Of a stretch of DNA of 13,323 bases, positions 1 to 6,058 are shown piece by piece. The notes beneath the pieces were generated by a model. That model was not told the DNA's origin, searched no databases, and was given only the letters and a program-made list of their open reading frames with translations. Position 1 is the first letter of the stretch, and each line of letters starts with the position of its first letter. The DNA lies in the NCBI GenBank assembly GCA_934085875.1, contig CAKOHQ010000032.1:1-13323 (forward strand), written 5' to 3'. This stretch comes from an uncultured Bacilli bacterium (GTDB lineage Bacteria; Bacillota_I; Bacilli_A; RF39; UBA660). A program made the translations under genes and the position numbers.

Positions 1-354
1 AATACAAGTGATACAACAATAAAAGGTGTTAAAGTAAATAAAGATTTAACATATCCAGTAGGTTTGTTAAGTTATAACGAGGTAAAATATGCAGGATTAA
101 CAGGATTTAATGGAAATAATGCTTACTATTTATATAATTCATCTATAACTTCTTTTTGGTGGCTTTTGTCTCCGAAATACTTTAGTGATCCGTTTGCGGA
201 CGAGTGGAGCGTTGCTGGGTCGTATGGTCTCTTCAACGACAACTACCTCAACGACTCTCTCGCTTTCCGCCCTAGTTTGAGTCTAAAGGCTAGTGTACTA
301 ATAAATGGTGGAGATGGAACAAAAGAAAATCCATATACATTAAAATTGAAATAG
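1..354 (+). CDS. C-terminal part of a surface-type protein with a DGR-like variable segment (5' end outside window)
   Basis: The frame is open from base 1 to TAG at 352-354, so this is the 3' end of a longer gene; the TTG at 64 is internal. The tail has the order SFWWLLSP, about 30 irregular residues, FRPSLSLK, then GGDGTKENPYTLK. I recall this layout (WWLxSP ... xRPxxSL ... GGDGT..PY) from C-terminal domains of secreted Firmicutes proteins, some C-type-lectin-like, but I cannot confirm a family. The irregular part is much richer in G+C than its flanks and has many codons ending in C, while flanking codons end mainly in A or T. That suggests a separately evolving cassette. No signal peptide or anchor is visible because the N-terminus is missing. 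A terminator follows, so the gene probably ends its transcription unit. Function unknown; a ligand-binding or adhesion surface is a guess. Confidence 0.7.
   Translation, partial: NTSDTTIKGVKVNKDLTYPVGLLSYNEVKYAGLTGFNGNNAYYLYNSSITSFWWLLSPKYFSDPFADEWSVAGSYGLFNDNYLNDSLAFRPSLSLKASVLINGGDGTKENPYTLKLK
163..291 (+). other. Candidate DGR variable region (VR)
   Basis: About 15 of the 39 codons between the SP motif and the end of the SLSL motif end in C (AAC, GAC, TAC, CTC, TTC, AGC, CGC), clustered at 229-279, in a genome that otherwise writes Asn as AAT. G+C jumps to about half and falls back on both sides. Adenine-directed mutagenesis of a template full of AAC codons leaves NNC codons encoding N, D, Y, L, F and S at scattered sites, which is what is seen. 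No reverse transcriptase or template repeat lies in the window; both would have to be upstream or elsewhere. The alternative is a recently acquired domain of different base composition. Confidence 0.5.
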
Positions 355-361
355 AAGAAAT

Positions 362-394
362 GAGATAGTTTTTGCTATCTTGTTTTTGTTTTAT
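362..394 (+). terminator. Rho-independent terminator after the surface-type gene
   Basis: AGATAG at 363-368 pairs with CTATCT at 375-380, extendable by a G-T pair, around a T-rich loop. A T-rich run (TTGTTTTTGTTTT) follows. It lies 8 bases after the stop codon. Confidence 0.65.
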
Positions 395-398
395 ATTG

Positions 399-417
399 TA
401 TAATTGATTTAGAAGGT
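399..417 (+). promoter_or_regulatory. Possible -10 box and ribosome binding site of fmt
   Basis: TATAAT lies at 399-404 and AAGGTG at 413-418 region, 6-7 bases before the fmt ATG. No convincing -35 box is found at 16-18 bases upstream; that position falls in the preceding terminator hairpin. The Shine-Dalgarno is solid and the promoter is only possible. Confidence 0.3.
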
Positions 418-423
418 GAAATT

Positions 424-1356
424 ATGAAAGATTTAAGAGTTGTTTTTATGGGGACTCCTACGTTTTCTGTTCCTGTATTAGAAACATTAATTGAAAATAC
501 AAATGTAGTGCTAGTTGTTAGTCAACCAGATAGTTTTGTAGGAAGAAAGAAAATATTAACTCCTAGTCCAGTAAAAAGTATTGCATTAGAAAATAATATA
601 GAAGTATTTACTCCTATAAATATAAAAAATGATTATCAAAAGATAATAGATTCTAAACCTGATATAATTATAACTTGTGCATATGGACAAATTATACCGA
701 AAATACTTTTAGATTTACCAAAACATAAATGTGTTAATGTTCATGCATCCTTATTACCTAAATATAGAGGCGGTGCTCCAATTCATGCATCCATTCTAAA
801 TGGAGATGAAAAAACAGGTATAACAATTATGTATATGGCAGAAGGTATGGATGATGGAAATATAATTAAACAACAAAGTATAAGAATAGAAGACGAAGAT
901 AATATAAACACTTTAAGTGATAAATTAAGTGTTCTTGGAAGTAAATTGTTAATAGAAACTTTACCTAGTATATTAAATAATACGTGTGATAATCTTGAAC
1001 AAGATAAAGATAAAGTTACATTTGCTTATATTATTAAGAGAAAAGATGAAATTATTGATTTTAATAATAATTTTAAAAATATAAATAATAAAGTAAGAGC
1101 ATTATATAATAGAAGTTATTTTATTATGAATGATGTTGAATATAAAGTAGTTAAAGTTAGATATGAAGATAAAGTTGGAGAAATTAGTAGAATTAATCAT
1201 ATATATAAAGATGGTATTGGAATAGGTGTTAAAGATGGTGAAGTTGTTATAACAGAATTTATACCATCTGGAAAAAAGCAAATGTTAGTTTCTTCATATT
1301 TAAATGGTATAGATAAAGAAAAATTAATTGGAGTAAAAGTAAATGAAAAAAAATAA
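424..1356 (+). CDS. fmt: Methionyl-tRNA formyltransferase
   Basis: Transfers a formyl group from 10-formyl-tetrahydrofolate to Met on initiator tRNA in the cytosol, giving the fMet-tRNA used for translation initiation. The 310-residue length is normal. The N-terminal formyltransferase fold is clear: VVFMGTPTFSVPVLE at 6-20, the tRNA-contacting loop GRKKILTPSPVK at 40-51, NVHASLLPKYRGGAP at 105-119 and GMDDGNII at 141-148. By family comparison N105, H107 and D143 are the likely catalytic residues. Residues from about 205 to the end form the usual C-terminal beta domain. The ATG at 424 follows AAGGTGA at good spacing, and the N-terminus fits the family. The 3' end overlaps the next gene by 14 bases, implying cotranscription. 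Nothing looks broken. Confidence 0.96.
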   Translation: MKDLRVVFMGTPTFSVPVLETLIENTNVVLVVSQPDSFVGRKKILTPSPVKSIALENNIEVFTPINIKNDYQKIIDSKPDIIITCAYGQIIPKILLDLPKHKCVNVHASLLPKYRGGAPIHASILNGDEKTGITIMYMAEGMDDGNIIKQQSIRIEDEDNINTLSDKLSVLGSKLLIETLPSILNNTCDNLEQDKDKVTFAYIIKRKDEIIDFNNNFKNINNKVRALYNRSYFIMNDVEYKVVKVRYEDKVGEISRINHIYKDGIGIGVKDGEVVITEFIPSGKKQMLVSSYLNGIDKEKLIGVKVNEKK

Positions 1357-1978
1357 TATAAAAAAATTCTTTGTATGGTTTAAAAATGCATGGAATGATC
1401 CTAGAAAAAAAGCCGGGATTAAATTAATGTTTTATTTTCTATTCTTTATAATATTTTTGTCAGTAGCAGCTATAACTAATAGTATGAAAAATATTGATAA
1501 AGCTGTTAAAGAAGAAAATAAAACTGTACAAAGTGATAAGGATACTAAATATATAGATAAACAAAAGTATATATTAAATAATAAAATTAGTATTAATAGT
1601 ATTATGAATATTAATAATAATAAATATGTTATTAATGGAAATATAGAAAATAATGTATTAGAAGGTTATTTGGAAAGTTATGATGTAATTAAGAAAATTA
1701 TTATTAATGAAAATGGCATATATGAGAATAAAGATGGTGAATATATATTGTATAGTTGTGATATAAATAAGGATTTATTTAATTTTGAAAATATATTTAA
1801 TATAATTAATAGAAGTAATGTAATTATGAATAATGATGGAGATAATAAAATATATTCTTATGATATTTTAAATGATAATAATAATATTATAATTAAAGTA
1901 TATACTAATAGTCTTAATATATATAAAATTGAATATAATGATAATGGTAATCAATATATTATAAGTTTTGACATATAG
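1343..1978 (+). CDS. Single-pass membrane protein with Asn-rich extracytoplasmic domain, unknown function
   Basis: I do not recognise this family. A short basic N-terminus (KKNNIKKFF) is followed by one hydrophobic helix at about residues 26-46 (KLMFYFLFFIIFLSVAAIT). The positive charges before the helix predict an N-in topology with about 165 residues outside. The outer part starts with a charged, possibly coiled stretch (48-75) and continues with alternating short hydrophobic and polar segments rich in N, I, Y, D and G, suggesting beta structure. No Cys pair, lipobox or LPXTG is seen. The ATG lies inside the last codons of fmt (14-base overlap), so translation is probably coupled. The Asn richness partly reflects AT pressure (AAT). 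It could be an envelope-associated accessory factor, but nothing in the sequence proves this. Confidence 0.75.
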   Translation: MKKNNIKKFFVWFKNAWNDPRKKAGIKLMFYFLFFIIFLSVAAITNSMKNIDKAVKEENKTVQSDKDTKYIDKQKYILNNKISINSIMNINNNKYVINGNIENNVLEGYLESYDVIKKIIINENGIYENKDGEYILYSCDINKDLFNFENIFNIINRSNVIMNNDGDNKIYSYDILNDNNNIIIKVYTNSLNIYKIEYNDNGNQYIISFDI

Positions 1979-2020
1979 GATGGAATGTTATATAATAAAC
2001 CACAATTAGTGGGGGAAAAT

Positions 2021-2824
2021 ATGAATAAGAGAACAAAGAAAATTATTGTAAATAGTTTAACATTATCAAGAGTAGTTGGTACTTTGTTATTACCAATATT
2101 ATTTAATTTGCTCAGTGCACCAGCATTTTTAATTACTATTTCAATACTTTATTGTACTGATTTATTAGATGGTTTATTTGCAAAACGTATATTTAAAGTT
2201 AAAACAATAGGTGGAGCGATTTTAGATATGACTGCTGATAAATTACTTGGATTTGGAGTTTTAATAATTTTATCTGGAATGTATCCAATAATGTCTATTC
2301 CTCTTATATTAGAATTGTTAATTGCAAGTGTTAATATAATTGGAGGTACTAAGGGTAATAACAATAAATCTAGTGAAATTGGAAGGATAAAGACAGTTAT
2401 TGTTGGTTTGTCATTATGCTCTTTATTACTTTTAGGTTTATCAAATGAAATAATAGAGTGCATTAATAATATTAAAATAATAGATTTTATAAAATTTGTA
2501 CAAAAGAATAAAAATTCTATTAAAGATGTTGCCACTACTGCTACTTTGGTTTCAGAAGGAATTGTTTTAACTGATTATAGTTTAAAAGCTTTTAAAAAGA
2601 ATGAGAAAAAGGTTACTTTAGAAGAATTAAAAGAATTAAAAAAACAATTACTAAGTAATTTAAAAGAGAAGAGTTTTTATACTGATAAATTGTTTAATGA
2701 AAAGTATAATGATATAACTGAAGATTTGTCATTAAAGGATAAGTTGTTTCCTGATAAAGAAACTGAAAAAGAAATAAAAAAATTAGTGTTAAATTATAAT
2801 AATGTTAAAAAAGTTAAGAAATAG
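2021..2824 (+). CDS. CDP-alcohol phosphatidyltransferase family membrane protein (PgsA-like)
   Basis: Members exchange the CMP of a CDP-activated lipid or alcohol for another alcohol in phospholipid synthesis at the cytoplasmic membrane. The signature is visible at residues 47-73 counted from this start: D47-LL-D50-G51-LF-A54 ... G65-AIL-D69-MTA-D73, matching D-xx-DG-xx-A-R ... G-xxx-D-xxx-D. One residue appears inserted at the AR position (A-K-R). About five to six hydrophobic segments follow. The last 80 residues are soluble, Lys/Glu-rich and partly coiled (KVTLEELKELKKQLL), longer than a minimal PgsA. I chose the ATG at 2021 because GGGGGA precedes it and the following NKRTKK-(x)-SLTLSR matches the family's N-terminus. 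An ATG at 1985 would add 12 residues. The substrate alcohol cannot be read from sequence; phosphatidylglycerophosphate synthase is one option. Confidence 0.82.
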   Translation: MNKRTKKIIVNSLTLSRVVGTLLLPILFNLLSAPAFLITISILYCTDLLDGLFAKRIFKVKTIGGAILDMTADKLLGFGVLIILSGMYPIMSIPLILELLIASVNIIGGTKGNNNKSSEIGRIKTVIVGLSLCSLLLLGLSNEIIECINNIKIIDFIKFVQKNKNSIKDVATTATLVSEGIVLTDYSLKAFKKNEKKVTLEELKELKKQLLSNLKEKSFYTDKLFNEKYNDITEDLSLKDKLFPDKETEKEIKKLVLNYNNVKKVKK

Positions 2825-2826
2825 TA

Positions 2827-2854
2827 TTGACAAGTATTTTATAAATGGTATAAT
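2827..2854 (+). promoter_or_regulatory. Strong sigma-A-type promoter of infC-rpmI-rplT
   Basis: TTGACA at 2827-2832 and TATAAT at 2849-2854 are both perfect consensus boxes, separated by 16 bases. A TG lies just upstream of the -10 (TGGTATAAT), giving an extended -10. The -35 box begins two bases after the stop codon of the preceding gene. Transcription should start near 2861, giving a leader of about 130 nt before infC. Confidence 0.85.
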
Positions 2855-2878
2855 AATAACGAATTAAGAAGGAAAGCG

Positions 2879-2908
2879 ATGTATCCACATCCACCTGATT
2901 GCATATAG
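2879..2908 (+). CDS. Possible 9-codon leader peptide MYPHPPDCI
   Basis: ATG at 2879 is preceded by AAGGA (2869-2873) with a 5-base spacer, a good ribosome binding site by this window's standard. The frame encodes MYPHPPDCI and stops at TAG 2906-2908. It covers the whole 5' arm of the putative antiterminator stem. Pro-Pro-Asp is known as a strong EF-P-dependent stalling motif, so a ribosome here could influence which hairpin forms. The ORF is very short and could be chance; conservation in relatives would decide. Confidence 0.35.
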   Translation: MYPHPPDCI

Positions 2909-2943
2909 CGATAGGTAAGAAGCCAATATATATTTAGGTTTTT

Positions 2944-2970
2944 AAGTGGATACGATTGTATTCACTTTTT
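2944..2970 (+). terminator. Conditional terminator in the infC leader
   Basis: AAGTGGATAC (2944-2953) pairs with GTATTCACTT (2958-2967) over ten base pairs including one G-T, with a GATT loop. A T run to 2970 follows. It lies upstream of the first gene of the operon, as expected for an attenuator, and competes with the 2881-2888/2946-2953 pairing. Confidence 0.75.
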
Positions 2971-2992
2971 AAATTTATGGAGGTGCGTTTTT

Positions 2993-3520
2993 ATAGCAAA
3001 CGTTAAGAAGGATGATCTACCAATCAATGATCAAATTAAAGTTAGTGAATTAATGGTAATTGGACCTAAAGGTGAACAAATGGGTACTAAGAAGTTATCT
3101 GATGCATTAACAATAGCTAATTATGCTGGATTGGACTTAGTATTAATGAGTTCTGCACCAGGACATGCTGTTGGAAAGATAATGGATTATAATAGGTATC
3201 GTTATGAACGTCAAAAAAAACAAAAAGAAGCTTTAAAGAAACAAAGAGAAAATAATAAGGAAATGAAAGAATATCAATTGTCTGTTACTATTGATGTTCA
3301 TGATTTTGAAACAAGAAGAAAAAATGCTTGTAGTTATTTGGCTAAAGGACATAAAATTAAAGTATCTTTAAGATTTAAAGGACGTCAAATGGCACATACT
3401 GAACTTGGTCGTGATGTACTTTTAAAATTTGCAAATGAACTTGTTGATGTTGCAGATATTGAAAAAGAACCAGAGTTAGTTGGTAGAAATATGACTATGA
3501 TATTAGCACCAAAAAAATAA
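2993..3520 (+). CDS. infC: Translation initiation factor IF-3, probable AUA start
   Basis: IF-3 binds the 30S subunit, checks start codon and initiator tRNA, and prevents premature 50S joining. The first in-frame ATG (3053) would remove the conserved opening of the N domain. Reading upstream gives ANVKKDDLPINDQIKVSELM, which contains the family's IN-x-x-I motif, and ends at an ATA codon at 2993. A perfect GGAGG (2979-2983) lies 9 bases before it, and no standard start exists in frame between. The product is then 175 residues, the usual IF-3 size. Domains: N domain to about residue 85 (VIGPKGEQMGTKKLSDAL), Lys-rich linker (KKQKEALKKQRENNKEMKE), and C domain (RRKNACSYLAKGHKIKVSLRF, GR...MAHTELG). 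infC in many bacteria uses a rare start codon, read only when IF-3 is scarce; AUA would serve the same autoregulation. rpmI follows 13 bases later. Confidence 0.93.
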   Translation: MANVKKDDLPINDQIKVSELMVIGPKGEQMGTKKLSDALTIANYAGLDLVLMSSAPGHAVGKIMDYNRYRYERQKKQKEALKKQRENNKEMKEYQLSVTIDVHDFETRRKNACSYLAKGHKIKVSLRFKGRQMAHTELGRDVLLKFANELVDVADIEKEPELVGRNMTMILAPKK

Positions 3521-3533
3521 GGAGGAAATAATT

Positions 3534-3722
3534 ATGCCAAAACAAAAAACACATAATGCTAGTAGTAAAGTTTTAAAAAAACATAAAAGTGGATTAATAA
3601 CTTATAAAAAATCAGGTGGTAATCACCAAACTGGTAAGGATACAGCAAAAGCAGTAAGACAAAGAAGAAAATCAGGAAATTTAGCGAAAGGAACAGTTGA
3701 CAAATTAAAAAATGTCATCTAA
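3534..3722 (+). CDS. rpmI: 50S ribosomal protein L35
   Basis: A small basic protein of the large ribosomal subunit. MPKQKTH at the N-terminus matches the family's MPKMKTH, and the Lys/Arg-rich body contains VRQRRKSGNLAKGTVDKLK, corresponding to the L35 end (LRKAG.vsk.d...vk). The 62 residues are slightly fewer than the usual 64-66. It has an excellent Shine-Dalgarno (GGAGG at 3521-3525) 8 bases before the ATG. The order infC-rpmI-rplT is the conserved bacterial one, so all three share the leader control upstream. No irregularity seen. Confidence 0.95.
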   Translation: MPKQKTHNASSKVLKKHKSGLITYKKSGGNHQTGKDTAKAVRQRRKSGNLAKGTVDKLKNVI

Positions 3723-3734
3723 TGGTGAAGTGTA

Positions 3735-4265
3735 ATGACTAGAGTTAAAGGTGGAACTGTTGCAAAAAACAGAAGAAGAAAAGTATTAAAAGCTGCTAAA
3801 GGTTACTTTGGTAGTAAACATAGATTATTTAAAACAGCACAAGAACAAGTATTCCATAGTGGAGCATATGCTTATAGAGATAGAAAACAAAATAAGAGAA
3901 ATTTCAGAAAATTATGGATTACAAGAATTAATGCTGCTTGTAGACAAAATGATATAAGTTATTCAAAATTTATAAATGGTTTATCAAAAGCTAGTGTAGA
4001 AGTTAATAGAAAAATGTTAAGTGAACTTGCTATTGATAATCCTAAGGCTTTTACTGAATTAGTTAATGTATCTAAAGATGCTTTAAATGGTAAAGTAAAA
4101 AAAGTTGAAGTAAAAAAAGAAGAAAAAGAAACTAAAACTACTAAAGAAGTAAAAACAGATTTATCAAAGATGACAGTTGCTGAATTAAAAGCAATGGCTA
4201 AAGAAAAAGGTATATCTGGTTATACTAGTATGAAAAAAGATGAATTATTAAATGTTTTAAAATAA
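3735..4265 (+). CDS. rplT: 50S ribosomal protein L20 with C-terminal Rho_N/SAP-like extension
   Basis: L20 binds 23S rRNA early in 50S assembly and in Bacillus represses this operon at its leader. Residues 1-118 are a complete L20: RVKGGTVAKNRRRKVLKAAKG at the start, YRDRKQNKRNFRKLWITRIN at 47-66 and NRKMLSELAI at 91-100. A normal L20 ends near residue 118. Here a Lys/Glu/Thr-rich linker (119-140) leads to a final 36-residue unit containing DLSKMTVAELKAMAKEKGI and then GYTSMKKDELLNVL. That pattern (L..MTV.EL...AK..GI.GY..M.K.EL) matches the Rho N-terminal/SAP-like helical motif, usually nucleic-acid binding. The ATG is 12 bases after rpmI behind GGTGA. The extension is in frame, with codon use like its neighbours. 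No clear hairpin terminator follows, only a T run at 4269-4277. Confidence 0.95.
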   Translation: MTRVKGGTVAKNRRRKVLKAAKGYFGSKHRLFKTAQEQVFHSGAYAYRDRKQNKRNFRKLWITRINAACRQNDISYSKFINGLSKASVEVNRKMLSELAIDNPKAFTELVNVSKDALNGKVKKVEVKKEEKETKTTKEVKTDLSKMTVAELKAMAKEKGISGYTSMKKDELLNVLK

Positions 4266-4275
4266 TTCTTTTTTT

Positions 4276-4304
4276 TTGACAAAATAGTATAAGTATAATA
4301 TAAT
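4276..4304 (+). promoter_or_regulatory. Consensus promoter of the kinase-like gene
   Basis: TTGACA at 4276-4281 and TATAAT at 4299-4304 are perfect boxes with a 17-base spacer. Transcription would start near 4311, leaving a short leader with AAGGGG before the ATG at 4328. The arrangement closely resembles that before the next gene. Confidence 0.85.
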
Positions 4305-4327
4305 ATCTATTCAAAAGAAGGGGTTTT

Positions 4328-5188
4328 ATGAAAATTATAAGAGTAGATGAAGAATATATTAATACTTTAGTACAATATAGATTACATAAAGATATAAAAA
4401 ATCAAGAAGCTATATTTTACGTTTATAATAATGATTATTTATTGAAACTATTTAAATCTAATGATTTTATGACTTTAAATAATAAAATGTATATATTAAA
4501 TAAATTATTTTATATAAAAAAATATGTTGATATTGAAGAGATTGTATGGCCTAATGACTTAGTTAAAGTTGGGAGTATTAATAGGGGATTTATTATGAAT
4601 TTTATTAAATATAATAGTAATGTTGGTTTGATATTTAATTCTGATAAAGTTTCTATTGAAGATAAATTATTCTTTTTAAAAAGTATTGGTAATATATTAA
4701 AGAAATTAGAAAACAATGATAGTTTAAAGAGTATTGATTTTCACTTATCTGATATACATGAAGGTAATTTTATATATGATAGTAAAAATAATAATGTTAA
4801 AATTATTGATATAGATAGTAGTTATGTAGAAGGCGCTATTCCGTCGATTTCTAAATTTCTATATAGAAATGATAAGTTATGGGATTTTCCTAATAAATAT
4901 CCTTTGGATGAAAATAATATACATATTCCTAGTAAGAATACAACTATTTTAAGTTTTGTATATATATTATTGAATTTTATTACAGGATATTATAGTCCTG
5001 ATATGACTACTCATGATTTTTTTGAGACTTTAAATATTTTAAATAATATTGGTGTTAATAAAGAACTATTAGATTCTATATTTAATGTTTATAGTACTGA
5101 GGATAATTTTTTTGATTATGGTTTGTTAGAATGTATTACTCCAGATGTAATAAATAAATATAAAGAATTGAGTTTAAAAAATCATTGA
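4328..5188 (+). CDS. Protein-kinase-fold protein (kinase-like), substrate unknown
   Basis: The C-lobe core of a kinase/aminoglycoside-phosphotransferase fold is visible. H139-LS-D142-IHEG-N147 matches the catalytic loop HxxDxHxGN, and KIID161ID163 at 158-163 matches the metal-binding DFG-like strand. In the N-lobe, VYNNDYLLKLFK (32-43) resembles the beta-3 strand with its lysine (K40 or K43), and RGFIMNFIK (86-94) fits the hinge. The key catalytic positions are present, so activity is plausible. A glycine-rich loop is not obvious, and the N-lobe is short. The 286 residues have no signal peptide or clear membrane helix, so it is probably cytosolic. The ATG is preceded by AAGGGG. The TGA stop lies inside the -35 box of the following promoter. 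Its neighbour is a Fic-fold protein with a similar upstream region, suggesting a functional pair. The phosphate acceptor is unknown. Confidence 0.7.
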   Translation: MKIIRVDEEYINTLVQYRLHKDIKNQEAIFYVYNNDYLLKLFKSNDFMTLNNKMYILNKLFYIKKYVDIEEIVWPNDLVKVGSINRGFIMNFIKYNSNVGLIFNSDKVSIEDKLFFLKSIGNILKKLENNDSLKSIDFHLSDIHEGNFIYDSKNNNVKIIDIDSSYVEGAIPSISKFLYRNDKLWDFPNKYPLDENNIHIPSKNTTILSFVYILLNFITGYYSPDMTTHDFFETLNILNNIGVNKELLDSIFNVYSTEDNFFDYGLLECITPDVINKYKELSLKNH

Positions 5189-5213
5189 CATCAATATTAA
5201 AATAATATAAAAT
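5185..5213 (+). promoter_or_regulatory. Promoter of the Fic-like gene, overlapping the preceding stop codon
   Basis: TTGACA at 5185-5190 contains the TGA stop (5186-5188) of the kinase-like gene. TAAAAT at 5208-5213 lies 17 bases downstream; TATAAA at 5206-5211 is an alternative -10. The leader (AAAAGAGG...GGGTTTATG) resembles that of the kinase-like gene. Confidence 0.7.
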
Positions 5214-5236
5214 ATGCACAAAAGAGGTTAGGGTTT

Positions 5237-6058
5237 ATGAAATTATTAAATGAAGTAAATAATATTGTATTAGATGATAATAATAAATATTATTTAGAAG
5301 ATATAGAGAAAATGTATTTTAATTATATAAGTATATTAAAACAATTGGATCATAAGTTACTAAAAGAATATTTAGCAATTATAAAAAGCAATGAACTTTT
5401 ATATAATCAACAATCTGAAAATGAAAGTTCATTACTTATTTCTATATATATGAATTTATCTAAATCTAATTCGATAGATAAAATGATTAAATTGATGGGC
5501 AATTCTAAAGATATTCATAGAAAAGATATTTTAAAATTGTATAAAATATTAATGGAAGGTACAACTGACTCTAATGTTAATGATGAATTTAGAAAAGATA
5601 ATAATAAATTTGTAGGTGCATTTAATATTGATGGTACTAAAAGAATAGACTATATGCCTATTGATTATAATGAAATAGAAAATGTTATGGAAAGAATTGT
5701 TGATATAATAAATAGTAAAGATGATAATATTTTTATAAATCCGTTTATAGTTCATGCATTAATTTCTGTTGCACAACCTTTTGATGATGGAAATACTAGA
5801 TTTTCAAGACTTATACAGCATGGTAAGATATGGCTAAATACTAATAGGTTATGTAATGTTAATTTCAATGTTCCAATCATGTATCTTTCTCGAAATTATT
5901 TAATTTCAAGGATTCAATATCGTTCATTATTAAAAGATTTAGCAATAGAAGGAAATAATGTGGTATGGAATAATTGGTTTAAATATAATTTAAATATGGT
6001 AAGTGAACAACTTTATTACTTGGATGCAAATGTAAAAAAATTAATAAAAAAAAGTTAA
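5237..6058 (+). CDS. Fic/DOC-fold protein with altered catalytic motif (QPFDDGNTR)
   Basis: Fic proteins usually transfer AMP or another phosphate-containing group from a nucleotide to a protein hydroxyl. The Fic core spans about residues 115-215. FVGAFN.DGT..I.YMPIDYNEIE (125-148) matches the strand and flap before the motif. H173-ALISVA-Q180-PFDDGNTRFSRL aligns with HxxFxxIHPFxDGNGRxxRL. The anion-binding residues D184, G185, N186 and R188 are kept, but the catalytic His is Gln (Q180) and the second Gly is Thr (T187). This predicts loss or change of the usual AMP-transfer chemistry. About 115 helical residues precede the core; I see no clear inhibitory (S/T)xxxE(G/N) motif. No membrane segment. 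It is preceded by its own promoter and ends on a TTAA that also supplies the stop of the convergent gatD-like gene. A non-adenylylating enzyme or a binding-only pseudoenzyme are both possible. Confidence 0.75.
   Translation: MKLLNEVNNIVLDDNNKYYLEDIEKMYFNYISILKQLDHKLLKEYLAIIKSNELLYNQQSENESSLLISIYMNLSKSNSIDKMIKLMGNSKDIHRKDILKLYKILMEGTTDSNVNDEFRKDNNKFVGAFNIDGTKRIDYMPIDYNEIENVMERIVDIINSKDDNIFINPFIVHALISVAQPFDDGNTRFSRLIQHGKIWLNTNRLCNVNFNVPIMYLSRNYLISRIQYRSLLKDLAIEGNNVVWNNWFKYNLNMVSEQLYYLDANVKKLIKKS

Larger units (their letters stand above)
2861..2992 (+). promoter_or_regulatory. Structured attenuator leader of infC-rpmI-rplT (L20-leader-like)
   Basis: GTATCCAC at 2881-2888 is perfectly complementary to GTGGATAC at 2946-2953. 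That same 3' segment is also the left arm of a terminator hairpin (2944-2953 with 2958-2967), so the two pairings exclude each other. Within the long-range stem lie two local hairpins: 2893-2902 with 2908-2916 (ACCT/AGGT plus ATTGC/GCGAT with a bulged G), and 2920-2924 with 2937-2941. Position before infC suggests the known transcription attenuation of this operon by free L20, as in Bacillus. I cannot verify a match to the established L20 leader family from memory. A short ORF overlaps the 5' arm. Confidence 0.75.

Noticed and set aside
2149..2535. Minus-strand open frame inside the phosphatidyltransferase gene
   Set aside because: It lies opposite the conserved D-x2-DG...D-x3-D motif coding sequence and has no supporting start signals.
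4262..4280. Terminator after rplT
   Set aside because: There is a T run but no hairpin of useful strength before it; the T run is partly the -35 region of the next promoter.
4328..6058. Calling the kinase-like and Fic-like genes a toxin-antitoxin module
   Set aside because: Each has its own promoter, neither is small, no antitoxin-type DNA-binding or inhibitory motif is visible, and the Fic motif lacks its catalytic His.
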